Positions 11,265 through 22,069 of a stretch of 64,000 nt of DNA are shown here, in pieces. The notes under the pieces are model-generated. The model was not told where the DNA came from and did not search any database. It saw nothing but the letters and a program-made list of their open reading frames with translations. The DNA is from Nematopogon swammerdamellus. Taxonomy: Eukaryota; Arthropoda; Insecta; Lepidoptera; Adelidae. The DNA is taken from NCBI GenBank assembly GCA_946902875.1, contig OX336343.1:17283596-17347595 (forward strand), in the 5' to 3' direction. Positions within the stretch are counted from its first letter, which is position 1; every line of letters begins with the position of its first letter. Made by a program: the position numbers and the translations under genes.

Positions 11265-11670
11265 ACTTGACCGATACTAGACAACATTTACCGAGACTAA
11301 AGAACGATTATCAAATTATAAAACATTTATCTAGACTATAAAACGTTTACTATACTAAAAGTTTAATATACGTTACTGATACCAGACCAGGTATATCCAG
11401 ACTAGAGAATGGTTACCAGTACTAGATGAAGTTTACGCAGAATAGATAACGTTTACCAAGACTAAATAACGTTTATCCAGATTAGAGAGCGTTTACTCAG
11501 ATTAGAGAATGGTTACCGAAACTAAATAACGTACACCGAGGAGAGACTAGAAATCGTTTACGCAGACTAGATAACTTTTACTGAGACTAAAGAACGTTTA
11601 CCGAGACTAAAGAAAGTTTACCGAACGTTTACCGAGAGTAGAAAACTTTGAAAAAGACTAGAGAACGTTT
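11265..11670 (+). repeat. Degenerate 20-21-bp tandem array
   Basis: About nineteen imperfect copies of a unit near CGTTTACCGAGACTAAAGAA (for example at 11583, 11605, 11628). Copies drift by substitutions and single-base indels, and conservation is best at the right end. It shows no coding frame and is followed by a short (GA)n run at 11692-11709. Confidence 0.85.
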
Positions 11671-11860
11671 TCAACAGGGAAACCCAGTTTCAGAGAGAGA
11701 GAGAGAGAGGGTTGAGAGTTTCGCGCCCAAGCGATGAAGGCCCTTCCTTGTTTACGATGGCAGTGTGTTCTAACTCGACGGCACGTGCACCGCACCCATT
11801 TCTTAATCTTCCCAAGTTTAGTAAGTGCAAGTCTTTCGCTTCATGAAGATGATGTTGTTA

Positions 11861-12243
11861 GTCAGCCTCGATAGCTTAGTGGTGCAGACATCGACTGTCG
11901 CTATTGATGATTAAGCTACGCTGGGCCGGTCAGTACTTGGATGGGTGACCGCTCGACTGTTGGAGGCTGACCGTGGTTCGGATTCCACGTAAAACTGTAG
12001 GCCCCTTCCCTTAACTTACTAGGTGGTAGGGTTCAACCCGCCCGGGTTGGTACCACCGCACTGAATGAAACGTCGGTCGAAACGGATATGTAAATAGTTT
12101 GTGTTTTCCGTCCAGTTCAGTGTAGCCGGCACGACCGAAGGGAGGCACTGACATGGCACCTAGTTCACCCGGTGTTATGGGCTGACATCACGGATGGTTG
12201 TAGGTGATATAGCCAACCGTGTCAGTTTTTATAAAAAAAAAAA
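11861..12243 (+). mobile_element. Full-length SINE-A (5S/tRNA-like head 1)
   Basis: Head 1 (11861-11970) starts GTCAGCCTCGATAGCTTAGT, with TAGCTTAGTGG resembling a tRNA box A. It contains a 5S-rRNA-like core (TTAAGCTACGCTGGGCCGG, CAGTACTTGGATGGGTGACC, which lines up with the box A/IE/box C part of animal 5S genes) and closes with GAGGCTGAC, complementary to the first nine bases. Next comes a T-arm-like hairpin, CGTGG-TTCGGATT-CCACG (11972-11989), whose loop resembles box B. The body follows from ACTGTAGGCCCC to an A-run at 12232-12243. It was presumably transcribed by RNA polymerase III and mobilised by a LINE. I see no clear target-site duplication. Confidence 0.9.
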
Positions 12244-12261
12244 TGTTTCTCTATGATTAGG

Positions 12262-12306
12262 AAAACTGTAGGTCCCTTTCTTATGACAACCTTACAAGGT
12301 GGTACC
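12262..12306 (+). mobile_element. SINE-A scrap
   Basis: GAAAACTGTAGGTCCCTTTC followed by a decayed AACCTTACAAGGTGGTACC, matching the hairpin/body junction of SINE-A. It lies 20 bp after the full copy. Confidence 0.6.
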
Positions 12307-12309
12307 AGA

Positions 12310-14800
12310 TAATCCTACACAGACACGGTATAAGCACAGATTACTTATTAGTTGGTATAAGCACTTACACTGCATCTATAGTTACAACTGGACACTGAAC
12401 CATGATGTAATATACTGACATCGCAATTTGAGTAACATATAAGGTGTTACCAAAGGGAAAATACTAGATAAAAGAAACTAGGTATCATGGGTTACTTGAT
12501 ATTTTAATCGATATGACATTGAATACACAACAAAATGCAAAGAAGCCTTAAATAAGCCGTGGCCGAGTTGTATGGCTTCCGTACTTCTCACTGAACTAAT
12601 AGGATTAAAACACTGGCCACTGAAAACATTTTGTTACCTACTTGCATGAATTTTAACTCACGTTCGCATATTGTAGTAATATAAAAACTCCCAATCTACT
12701 GAGTCTAAAATAATGAAAAAGAAAATAGGGAATATAGGGCCTCTATTAAGGTTGACACGATAACCTAATCGAAGAGTCTACGTCTTAAAGTTCTCACAGA
12801 AAACGGAATGGTACGGAATCCTCTCAACGGAACCCTTCAATCAGACATAGCCAATAAAACCTTATATGACATTTAAACATATAAAACATCTAAATGTGCA
12901 AGCACGGTTTCCGTTTTTTTTTTCTAGCTATGGAGCATTACAAACCTGTAGTACTAGCTACACCAGCCAGGCTATAGGTGGGTATGCTACTCAATAAGGA
13001 ACATTAATATACTCAATAATAATCTACCTCAATAATAAGGAACATTATACATCGAAGTTGTAACCAGGAATCTCGAGGCCAATTTCAGAATTTCAGAACT
13101 GGGTACCTACAGAGCCGACTCCGCATCAATAGTTCAAATGTGTTTCGGGTCGCAGCAGCGGCGAGTTGGAAATTCTGATTGAGCTGTCAGCAGGGTTCCG
13201 TGGGAACATACGGCTGATTGGAATGTCCGGTTCAGGTATTTCGACGATTCCAAGGCTGATCAGAGGCATTAGATCGGGCTGGTGCGCCGCCGGGTCCCTA
13301 ACTCGGAGTAAGCGCGTATTCCCGAGCGTACTGGTGGGTATCTAAAACGGATTCTTGGAATTAGTTTACGCATCATAAAAGACCGCGGATGGCTGTCGAC
13401 GACATTGTTCGCGAAACATTTGAAACATTTAATTCCACTGGATTCAAAGAGTGCTCTTTTGTGAAACTTATACTCTGTGTAGGCTCTAGTTATTAATACA
13501 AGATGAATGTCGATACCTACTCGTGTTTTTTTTTTGTTGTCGTTGGAAAACATTTCTAAAACATTTCGAGTTGAGACTACAAACAATAGCCAAATCAAAT
13601 CAAATAAAAAAAGTGTGTTTATTAGTCAGGCACATGTAAGTAGGTTACAGATAGATATAAGTACATAAAAAACAATGCATGAAGATGGTATCAATACTGT
13701 GTTAAACTGGCTCTAAGGCTGTTTCATAGGCGACATTCCTTGGTCAAACCACTTTTGATTACATTCGGGTATCTAATCTACTTATGTATGTATGATATTA
13801 TTTAAATCTAATAAACTAATTTATAATAGAATACTTATTCTAGTTTGTGCGCCGCCGTGTACGAATGAGAGAGGGTGAGGATTCAGAGGACGAATTCAAT
13901 ATTGTAATAATGTATTTTTTGCATTTATTAAAAAAAAGACACACACATTGCACACACATTGAAAACTATAGAAATAACTGTGACAAGGTGACAACAAAGT
14001 TTTCTATACTGCCAAACAAACCGCAGCGCTGTAAGCACATAACATTTACATTTCAGATCAGAACAGGACAAACATTACTAGGGTCGTGTACATCTTTGAA
14101 TTTTTCCAGTGTTGCTATTGATCAACGACAATAAATTTATTGAGCGGTAAATGGGATCGACAAGCAAGTACCAGTTTTTACAGAAAGCCTCACAGTTTTC
14201 CAATTTTCGACCAACGATGCCGAATTTCGCAAAATGTTAGGGCTTCTAACGAAAATAAATCAGAATGAGAGGCCGAGATATTACTGTTGTCCTGTGCAAA
14301 TAAGTAGAGAGAAATTTAAATTTTCGCCATTGCTATGAATGCGGATTTTTGCCATTTCCAGGGTGCGTAAGTGTAATGTAATTGGTAAATTCTATTTTGT
14401 TTTTATGGAAAGCGCGTCATGTGGCATCGTTTCACTTACGAGTAGGTGACTTACGATGCCCATGGACATTCTGTGATGCACGGGCATCCCAGAAAATGCA
14501 GAAAGAAATGCAGGAAAAATCCCAGGCTGTACTTGGGAGGAAATCTATTAATCTGTTCGATCTGTTTGTCCATCTGTTTGTTCATTTGCATGTTATTCAG
14601 TCTGTCTGTCTGTCCGCAAGTATGTCTCTCCGTCTATCCGTCTACCTTTCCGTGTATCCATATGTCATAATCCGAAATCAGAGGTCTATCTGAAATGAGT
14701 GTCACAAGAAATAACAAAGCAGTTAGTGGTGGACTTCTATATGCAGTGGTGTATTTATATCGAGTCATCCAGTGTATTATAGCATAATTATTCAGTAGGA
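12310..14800. other. No assignable gene or repeat
   Basis: Mostly AT-rich. A GC-richer patch at 13130-13340 has a 109-codon minus-strand frame (13269-13598) that I do not recognise. CCGTGGCCGAGTTGTATGGC near 12559 looks like a lone tRNA box A without a box B. AATCAAATAAAA-type low complexity lies at 13590-13612. The frame at 14382-14693 is driven by the CTGT/CCGT-rich stretch and is not convincing. Confidence 0.4.
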
Positions 14801-14803
14801 GAT

Positions 14804-15211
14804 CTTTTTTAGGGTTCCGTATCCGGTACGATACCCTATTACTAAGCCTATGCCGTCTGTCTGTCTGCCTGTCTATATGTCTGTCCGAGGGCTGTATCTC
14901 TTGAACCGTATAGGTAGCCGGTTGAAATTTTCACAGAATATGTGTTATTATGGCCGATATAACAACAAATAATCGCCATCTACCGAAAAGAGTATGAAGC
15001 ATTTTAACTAATCATGAATATTAACTAATATGAATGAATTATTTGTTGTTATATCCGCCATAATAACACATATTTTGTGAAAATTTCAACCAGCTAGCCA
15101 TTACGGTTCCAAAGATTAGCATTAGGACAGACAGCCAGACAGACAGACAGACAGATAGACGGCGTAGGCTTAGTAATATGCTTCCGTACGGGATACGGAA
15201 ACCTAAAAAAG
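14804..15211. mobile_element. Element C foldback (two arms head to head)
   Basis: Left arm 14804-14971 reads TTTTTTAGGGTTCCGTATCC, then (GTCT)n, CGAGGGCTGTATCTCTTGAACC, GAAATTTTCACAGAATATGTG. Right arm 15048-15211 is its imperfect reverse complement, ending GGATACGGAAACCTAAAAAA. The 76-bp spacer (CGCCATCTACCG...) is a piece of another small repeat found at 47068 and 55663. The right-arm (GACA)n is longer than the left. Confidence 0.8.
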
Positions 15212-15439
15212 AGGTAATTCAAATTGAAATATAATTTCTCCTCGCCGTTAATCGTAGGCGAGTTTAATGCCAGGCGGAATTCTTTACAAATACATTATGT
15301 ATCATTATGTAGACTTTTGCGAACAATTTCATATTCCTGTTTCTTATAAAAAAATATCAAACACGTTATAGACAACCTAATTCCAAATTGACCCAACTAT
15401 ATTCAATCTACGATCAAACTCAATATTTTTTTTTTTCAG

Positions 15440-15534
15440 AATAAGCAAAAGCGCGCATCCGTAAAATGCCATTACTTAATGGAAGCTAAGAGCTACGAAT
15501 ATTTTTTAACGTTAACGAAAAAAGGTAACTGTGG
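15440..15534 (+). other. Speculative exon-like interval
   Basis: A 13-T polypyrimidine tract and CAG acceptor precede 15440, and AAG|GTAACT gives a donor after 15534. One of three frames is open throughout (31 codons, Lys-rich). The base composition is AT-rich and nothing in the translation is recognisable, so this could easily be chance. Confidence 0.15.
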
Positions 15535-15829
15535 GCCATTATGCCGTAATTCAACCTTATTTACTTCGTGCCTAATTTAGTCGCAAATCCGGCACTTAAG
15601 GGGGCGTTTTCCTAGTAAAATGAAGCCCTGTGGGGCGGGGGGCATCGCACCCTCAATATAAGGATCAATTTAATCGTATTACCAGCTCTATTACGGACGG
15701 ATCTAATGTCGCGGAAAACTGAGAAGTATAATACTCAAAGGCCTGTGAGGTTAGATTTTGGTTTACCTACGTATATTTAGAACAGATTTTGAAAACATTG
15801 AAATATTATAATTACTTCCTGCCAAGTGC

Positions 15830-16083
15830 GAGTTCGACTCTCGCACCGAGGGTTCCGCATCACAAAAAAAAGTAAGAAAAAACACGTTTATTGTATGGGG
15901 ACTAGGGTAAAAGGTAAAAAGGTAAAAAAGGAGGGGCCCCCCTTAATAAAATTTTTTTTTTAATTTATATCCGCCAAAATTCTAAAGATACAGCCATCGG
16001 ACAGACGGACGAACGGACAGATAGACAGACAGACGTTGTAGGTTCAATAGTAGGCGTCCGTACGGGGTATGAAAACCTAAAAA
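15830..16083 (+). mobile_element. Element C copy
   Basis: Starts with the hairpin GTGCGAG-TTCGACT-CTCGCAC, followed by GAGGGTTCCGCATCAC, a poly-purine stretch, ATATCCGCCAAAATTC, GATACAGCCATCGGACAGACGG, (GACA/GACG)n, and an end GTCCGTACGGGGTATGAAAACC. The order of parts is the same as at 47008 and 55269. No open frame. Confidence 0.75.
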
Positions 16084-16162
16084 CAATACTGGAACGCACT
16101 GGTTTCTCAGTATTTCGATTAGACATTTCCTTAAGGGATTATGAACGTCCATTTACTCCCAG

Positions 16163-16294
16163 CAGCTACGCTGGGTGCGGTCAGTACTTGGTTGGGTGAC
16201 CGCTGACCGTTGGAGGCTGACCGAGGTTCGGATTCCTCGTAAAACTGTAGGTCCCTTCCCTCCTAATCTTACTTGGTGGTAGTGTTTAACCCGC
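16163..16294 (+). mobile_element. SINE-A fragment (head core, hairpin, start of body)
   Basis: Contains the 5S-like core (AGCTACGCTGGGTGCGGTCA, CTTGGTTGGGTGACCGC), GGAGGCTGACC, and a T-arm-like hairpin with stem CGAGG/CCTCG (16222-16239). The body stops at GTTTAACCCGC. Truncated at both ends. Confidence 0.85.
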
Positions 16295-16471
16295 AAAGGA
16301 TAAGTACATACCTAGGTACTATATTTTAGTAAGCTGACAAAGAACACTAATTACGAACATACTCAAAACAAGGTATATTAATGTGACATTATAAAACGAA
16401 TGAATTTATTCTATTTTTATATTATAAGAAAATATACATATCACTTTTTAGTGCTTCTTATTATTTATTGC

Positions 16472-16528
16472 CGTCTTCAGTAATTATCTATCATCTATCA
16501 TATTCATAATAGATAATTACTGAAGACG
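16472..16528. repeat. Perfect 20-bp stem hairpin
   Basis: Arms CGTCTTCAGTAATTATCTAT (16472-16491) and its exact reverse complement (16509-16528) enclose a 17-base loop. The size resembles a short hairpin precursor, but flanking complementarity does not continue, so a decayed inverted-repeat element is equally likely. Confidence 0.85.
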
Positions 16529-16889
16529 AGATTCGCCGAAATATATAAAATGTGTATAAAAAAACATGTGTTCTTTTTCAATAAAAAATTATAAAACTAA
16601 GGGTGATTACGTCGACCACCATCATCACAGGCCAGAAATAACAAGTCGGACATTTATGAAACTCAAAAGCACCACACGGCCACAAAAAATGTGGGCCAAC
16701 CATGTAGGGTAACTTTCCTATTTGCATACTTCCACCGCGCCTCCATCTGTCCGAGCGCGCGACATCAAGCTGTACGAACCCGTCTAACCAGCAGAGGTCT
16801 TACTTAGCACCTGCGGTTCAATGAAAGTGTTGTGGCCGAAGAATTCGAAATTGTCAGAACTACATTGCTGCTTCGCTTTACTTACACCC

Positions 16890-17165
16890 TAACCCTATCC
16901 TTCCTACTATTATCGCAAATGTGAAAGTTTGTATGTTTGGATGTTTGTATGTTTGGATGTTTGTATGTTTGTATGTTTGGATGTTTGTATGTTTGGATGT
17001 TTGTATGTTTGTATGTTTGGATGTTTGGATGTTTGTATGTTTGGATGTTTGTATGTTTGGATGTTCGGATGTTTGTATGTTTGGATGTTTCAATCTCTGA
17101 ACGGATTTGGATACAATTGGGCAGATAGCTTATACGCTAGACTAGAATAACACATAGGCTAATAA
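16890..17165 (+). repeat. Dispersed repeat with expanded 8-bp minisatellite
   Basis: About twenty tandem 8-mers alternating TGTATGTT and TGGATGTT (16928-17090) are followed by CTCTGAACGGATTTGGATACAA, AGCTTATACGCTAGAC and AATAACACATAGGC. The layout GAAAGTTTGTATG(n)-ACGGATTTGGAT-CACATAGGCT is one I know from lepidopteran dispersed repeats; compare 41573 and 63841. The open frames across it are simple-repeat artefacts. Confidence 0.75.
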
Positions 17166-17615
17166 TTCGCTCTCGTGACATTATTTGGAGCATACAATTT
17201 ACACGACTTTTGCTATACGATGAAATTTTACATACCAAACTAAATAAAACATTGCGTAAAATGCAAAATTTAACTAATGCAATTTATTTTTAATTTAGTA
17301 TACTTATTTTTATTTTTTTATTGTAATTTTTGTAACTTTCAACATGTACATATTTTTAAATTATTATTTTATTTCAAAATGATTACGTAAAATTATGATG
17401 TTGTCACTGTATAATTACTAGGTTAGGTTCAAAATCAGCGGCACTGCAAGTGACAGTGCCACAAGCAGCACCTACAATCTACACCTCTTTCTCAACTCGC
17501 GAAATAAATATATAAATTGTATGTAACATCTAATCTAATATGTGAATTGAGAAATAAATATATTTTATTAGATTTTATTCGAAGTTTTCAGAAAAAAAAC
17601 ATCAATTGTTTTTTG

Positions 17616-17966
17616 CTTCAAATAAGACCAGGGATCCCTAATCTTATTTGGAGCCTCTGGTTTTAACTTGATCCCATACTTTAATTAAAGTATGGAGTCA
17701 AGTTCAAACCAGATATCCCTGGTCTTATTTGGAGCCTCTGGTTTTAACTTGATCCCATACTTTAATTAAAGTATGGAATCCAGTTCAAACCAGATATCCC
17801 TGGTCTTATTTGGAGTCGCTGGTTTTAATTTGATCCCATACTTTAATTAAAGTTCAACCCAGAGATCCCTGGTCTTATTTGGAGCCTATGGTTTTAACTT
17901 GATCCCATACTTTAATTAAAGTATGGAATCAAGTTAAAACCAGAGATCCCTAGTCTTATTTGGAGC
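17616..17966. repeat. Palindromic 81-bp tandem array
   Basis: The motif TCTTATTTGGAGC recurs at about 17642, 17723, 17804, 17873 and 17954, giving period 81 with one 69-bp unit. Each full unit contains a palindrome centred on CTTTAATTAAAG, with arms extending through GGTTTTAACTTGATCCCATA and its complement. AACCAGAG and CTCTGGTT form a second, nested pair. The array opens with its own palindrome (17616-17656) around AGGGATCCCT. No coding. Confidence 0.9.
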
Positions 17967-17969
17967 AAA

Positions 17970-19690
17970 AAAACTATATCATTCATTTACACCATTTATA
18001 ATGACTACTGCGGGTCTGCGTGTTGATGCTCCTCCTATGCGCTTGATTTCTTTGGTTTCGATCGACGACACTGCGTAACGTAGTCATCTTAGCCTGGGGA
18101 CATTCGAGCAGTGTGGAGGAAGCTCTTTTTAATGGCGGCCTTTTGAAGAAAGTGTTGAACGAACCTGTTCGGTTGGTCCGTCTAGAGCAGCATGGTAATG
18201 TGTGAGAAATGCATGCAAGGATATAATATCCTTTGCTTGTGAGTAGATATTAATGATTAATTTATAAAAGTGTTGTTGTGTGCAGATGTATTGCTGAAGA
18301 AGGCGGCCTTAAGTTCAATTTGGTTGTAAATGAAAACTTGGGTTGACCTGGGTTGGAATATCCAACACTTTTGTCTCATTTCATTTCGTTGGTTTAAGTC
18401 TAAGCTTGGATATTTTAGTGACATTTCCATCTGTTTGTATTTTAGAGCGTAATCCATATCTTTTAAGTTATATTTGAAATTTTATTCTAAATTCGCACTG
18501 ATTTTCTCCAAATCAGAAATGGAAATAGACGTTTTAGTTATTACATGGTTTCACGGCTGATTGTAGCAATTTGACACGAATTTCCAATAACGCTTCTAAC
18601 AGTACGAACAATATAATTTCATACTTATAAATATAAATTATTATACTTAATGCATATAGTCACACTTTCATCTCCGTTGGGTCCAGTTTGACTGGTGCCT
18701 CGTTCGTTTAATCTTGCTCAGTTTCCGTTTCATTTTGAAAGTGCATTTTAATTGATTACAAGATTAATTCCGACGAGGTCAGAGCGAGAGTTATCGCTTG
18801 TTATATCTTCATAACCGGCTGCTCGTGTATGCAAATCTTAAATCTGGCTTCATTTGTATATTGTATGCGGTGTTCCAACAAAACTATCTATAAATAATAT
18901 CAAATTATATGAATTTAATATGAGTTGGTTTTTGTAACAGACGACACTTACGGATTTCTGTAAAATAAGTCCAATGGCACGTAATTACTTCACTTCTTTT
19001 TTTTCTTCTTCTTCAAATTAATGATGTATCCTCACTCACGCTTACCGTAAACGGTTGGGTCACGATCTAAGCCATCATCAATCAATGTAGTGGTGATGTG
19101 GACAGGCGAGACCACTGGCTACGGTATGTATTTTTAAGTTGTTATTTTCTTACGCGAGCCAAGGTTACCTTCTCGCGTGAAATGAACAGAGTTGAACGTC
19201 GGATAGACCGTCCTTAACATTTAGTGGCATTTGGAAACACGCACGTTGCGTCTGCACAAACTTATGAACTTGCACTTTATGTTGTGAGGGAATATTTATT
19301 TATGTGCTGCAATGTAACCGATACTAAAACATTAATATAACTAACTGCTGCAGGAAACCATTTGTACAAGAGTTAAGATAACCATTATACGATGTTGGAC
19401 ATATTCGTTAGGTAACCGACATCACCGCGAACATAAAAATAACGCATTTCTCTAATATAGGTAATAACTATTCAACCTAAGCACACAATACAATAAGCCA
19501 TTACAAGCATCCGCACCGTGACCGAAACTTGTATCTAGGGAAGCGTTTGATAACGTCGAACCGCGTGGATGTAATTGTTCGGGTCTATGTATAAATATCC
19601 GGAAGACCTCATGCAATCGGACCTAATTCTTACATTTGGCGGAGGGCCATTGTTCGGTGTAATGCCCGCTTTAACTTTTATGGGACAAAG
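17970..19690. other. No recognisable feature
   Basis: AT-rich overall with a GC-richer patch at 18000-18200. Only short unassignable frames are present. GAAGGCGGCCTT-like strings recur at 18135 and 18299, without further similarity. Confidence 0.4.
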
Positions 19691-19691
19691 T

Positions 19692-19790
19692 TTGATACGC
19701 TGGCCGCGCCGGGGTGGAGTGCCGCAGGGAGCAATCTGGGCCCACTGTTTTATCGGCGCTTTTGTTAGAATTTATATTAATTTGGTGACT
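19692..19790 (+). pseudogene. Possible reverse-transcriptase scrap
   Basis: The plus frame reads RRGGVPQGAIWAHCF, recalling the conserved RT block 'GVPQGSILGPLLF'. Restoring register by one base after AATC would turn TGGGCCCACTG into the Leu-Gly-Pro-Leu codons expected there. IYINL follows. No RT sequence is recognisable upstream or downstream, so this is either a tiny relic or coincidence. Confidence 0.3.
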
Positions 19791-20110
19791 TGAGGGCCGT
19801 TAGTGTTTCTCCTTAGGCCTGGCGGTTTTCCTTTCGCACTTGTTGGGATGTATTAACGAGGTTTGTTCGAGCTCTGAGAGTATTAAAAGTAAAGTGTTGC
19901 TTGATTGTATGATAATGTTATGGCTTAAGTTTGACCTAGGAAGGAAGATACTTTGTTCCTCAGGGTTTTTAGAAATTCTTTTTAAAAGTTTAATTATGTA
20001 CGTATATTATTTTTAATTAAGACCTTGAGCTCTTCGAGATATATCTACGTGTTTATAGTTTTTATTTACGTAAGTAATGAGAATAGTTTCTCTTGAAATA
20101 AAGTAGATAT

Positions 20111-20360
20111 AATATTTTATGTTTTTATGTTAGTACTAAGCACGTACTCGCTTTATAAGGTTCAACATTGAACCGTGCAAGTTGACTGTTCGCAAAAATT
20201 ATGCGACATCATCATGAAGGTGCAAGAGAGCGAACATTTGGAGATAATATGTAACGGTCCGGTGGCGTAGTGGTTATCGCGTTGGCGGCTCAAGCCAAAG
20301 ACCCAGGTTCGAATCCTGGCCGGGATGTATTTTTTCCAATGATTTTCGCTTTGCATTTTT
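20111..20360 (+). mobile_element. SINE-B copy with tRNA-like head
   Basis: The tRNA-like core at 20256-20326 folds as a cloverleaf: acceptor GGTCCGG/CCGGGAT with mismatches, D-arm with box A (TGGCGTAGTGG), anticodon stem TTGGC/GCCAA with CTC in the anticodon position, and T-arm CCAGG-TTCGAAT-CCTGG. The tail GTATTTTTTCCAATGATTTT and CATTTTTCTAATAAAA is shared with 2891-3016, which argues for a SINE and against a functional tRNA gene. Position 33 is G, unlike real tRNAs. The 20111-20157 motif is also shared. Confidence 0.75.
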
Positions 20361-20714
20361 CTAATAAAAATAAAGTAGATTAAGGAATAAAAGTAAATAT
20401 TGGTCAAATAAACACTCCTGTCTTTCACCTTGTCTTCCCTATATGCTCGTTGTCCTATATGTATACAAACAACGTAACATGGCGCGTGCTCCCTTCATTA
20501 TCTCCCCTACGAGTGGTTTCCTATTTGTTTGCATATCATGGAACATGTCGTAAATAACAAGCTTTACTGTTTGAAAATTAATTACGAAATTTCAGAAGGA
20601 TTTAATAAAGGAGTTTAAATTTCCATGCAAAAATTCTAACGTGCGTTATCTAATAACTTTTTTACTAGAAACTGCCGAAAATTTCCTTCATTTGTCTGTT
20701 ATACAAATAGGTCA

Positions 20715-20751
20715 TTTTTTTTTATGGAAACTGACACGGTTGGCTATGTCA
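20715..20751 (-). mobile_element. SINE-A 3' stub
   Basis: TTTTTTTTTATGGAAACTGACACGG and GGCTATGTCAG: only the last ~35 bases of SINE-A on the minus strand. It could be a severely truncated insertion. Confidence 0.7.
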
Positions 20752-21799
20752 GTCTTACTTACATATATGTACCTATAAACTTCTGATCCATACACTCATG
20801 ATGCACACAGTTTACTCTTATATACTGTGTTGATTGATGTAACATAAATAATATATAATCGCCTCCAAACGTGAAAACATATAATTAGAACCTTTCCAAA
20901 TTCATTTTCTACATGATTCAATAAAATCCCCTTCAACAGGATTCAACAGGTTATTTTGTGCCCTTTTAGAGTTGACTGTTTTTCCATGTATTTGAATTAG
21001 AATCCCACAGTGTCGGCCGCAGCCACGCAGAACTCGGGCTGCAAAGGAAATGATTAAAATTTCTTCAACCGCTTCAAAGCCGTTTGCGGAACACAACGTA
21101 CCTACATATCTACGTGCTCGAAGAACTTAAAAGCATAGAAAGAGCATCAATTCGTCAAGCAGACGAAGTCATATGTGACGAAATTACACACATTGCGATC
21201 TTCGTCATACTTGTTGACATACGTATCATTATCAACACCTATGACGTAAATTGTGTGCATTTGTAGATTTTTGCGGACGAAGTCAATTGTATGCGATGTA
21301 TGACAATAACCGTTCTATTACTTTTAATTCTTTGTACATACCTATTTGATGAGAACAAATTCGCCAAAGCTTTGAAGCAGGAATGACTCAGTGATTGTGG
21401 TTGCCGGGATGAGATGACTGAAGCCTCATGTTATAAACAAAATTATTGAGAGCGATATAAATATGTAAAACAACATTTTACAGATTAAATGAAAAATAAA
21501 TAAATAAAAATCGCCTTATTTTGCATAGTTAGGTTTCTTACAGCTATTACAATTTCATTTTACTTAAAAAATTTGGCCGCTGCTCAGCAGGGCTAGGGAC
21601 AAGCCCAAATTAAATAAGTACCTACAGATGTATCCTGGACGAATAATATTTCTAATAGTTTCAATTAAAATTACAAAAGGTATTAAAATACTAGGGGTTC
21701 CTTGAGAGCCATACTTGTAGTTGTGACATGCGCATTTGTAATTTACTTTAGCTAGCGTCTGCATTTAATCGCACATGCATACCTAATAGTATTACCGTC

Positions 21800-22068
21800 T
21801 TTTTCGATAGATCAAAAAACAATAAAACTTTTAAAAGCTTCTTGTATGGGGACACCCTTAATTGCTTACTTTTTGTGTGTGTGTGTTTTTTAAATTATTT
21901 GTTAGTATATCAGCCCAAATAACTCATTCTGTGAAAATTATAAGCGCCTTCTTAATTACGGTTCAAAAGATATAGTCTTTAAAGGTCGGACCGACGACGG
22001 ACGGACAGACAGACGGAGAAGCGACATATACTTAGTGATAGGGTCCCGTACGGGGTACGGAACCCTAA
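21800..22068 (+). mobile_element. Element C copy, 5' end decayed
   Basis: TTCTTGTATGGGGACACCC, TTATTTGTTAGTATATCAG, TCTGTGAAAATTATAAG, TTACGGTTCAAAAGATATAG, (GACG/GACA)n, and the diagnostic 3' end GATAGGGTCCCGTACGGGGT with GGAACCCTAAC. No hairpin is left at the 5' end and the start is uncertain. Confidence 0.7.
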
Positions 22069-22069
22069 C

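Noticed and set aside
11861..11970. Genuine 5S rRNA gene
   Set aside because: Only the central ~44 nt resemble 5S; the 5' part differs, there is no T-run terminator after the closing stem, and the unit is joined to a SINE body in several copies.
12553..12590. tRNA box A (GTGGCCGAGTTGT)
   Set aside because: No box B within the normal distance.
16878..17150. Open frames rich in Cys/Leu/Met or 'HTNIQTSK' repeats
   Set aside because: Pure products of the 8-bp minisatellite.
20256..20326. Functional tRNA gene with anticodon CTC
   Set aside because: G at position 33, a mismatched acceptor stem, and a tail shared with the copy at 2891-3016 indicate a SINE head.
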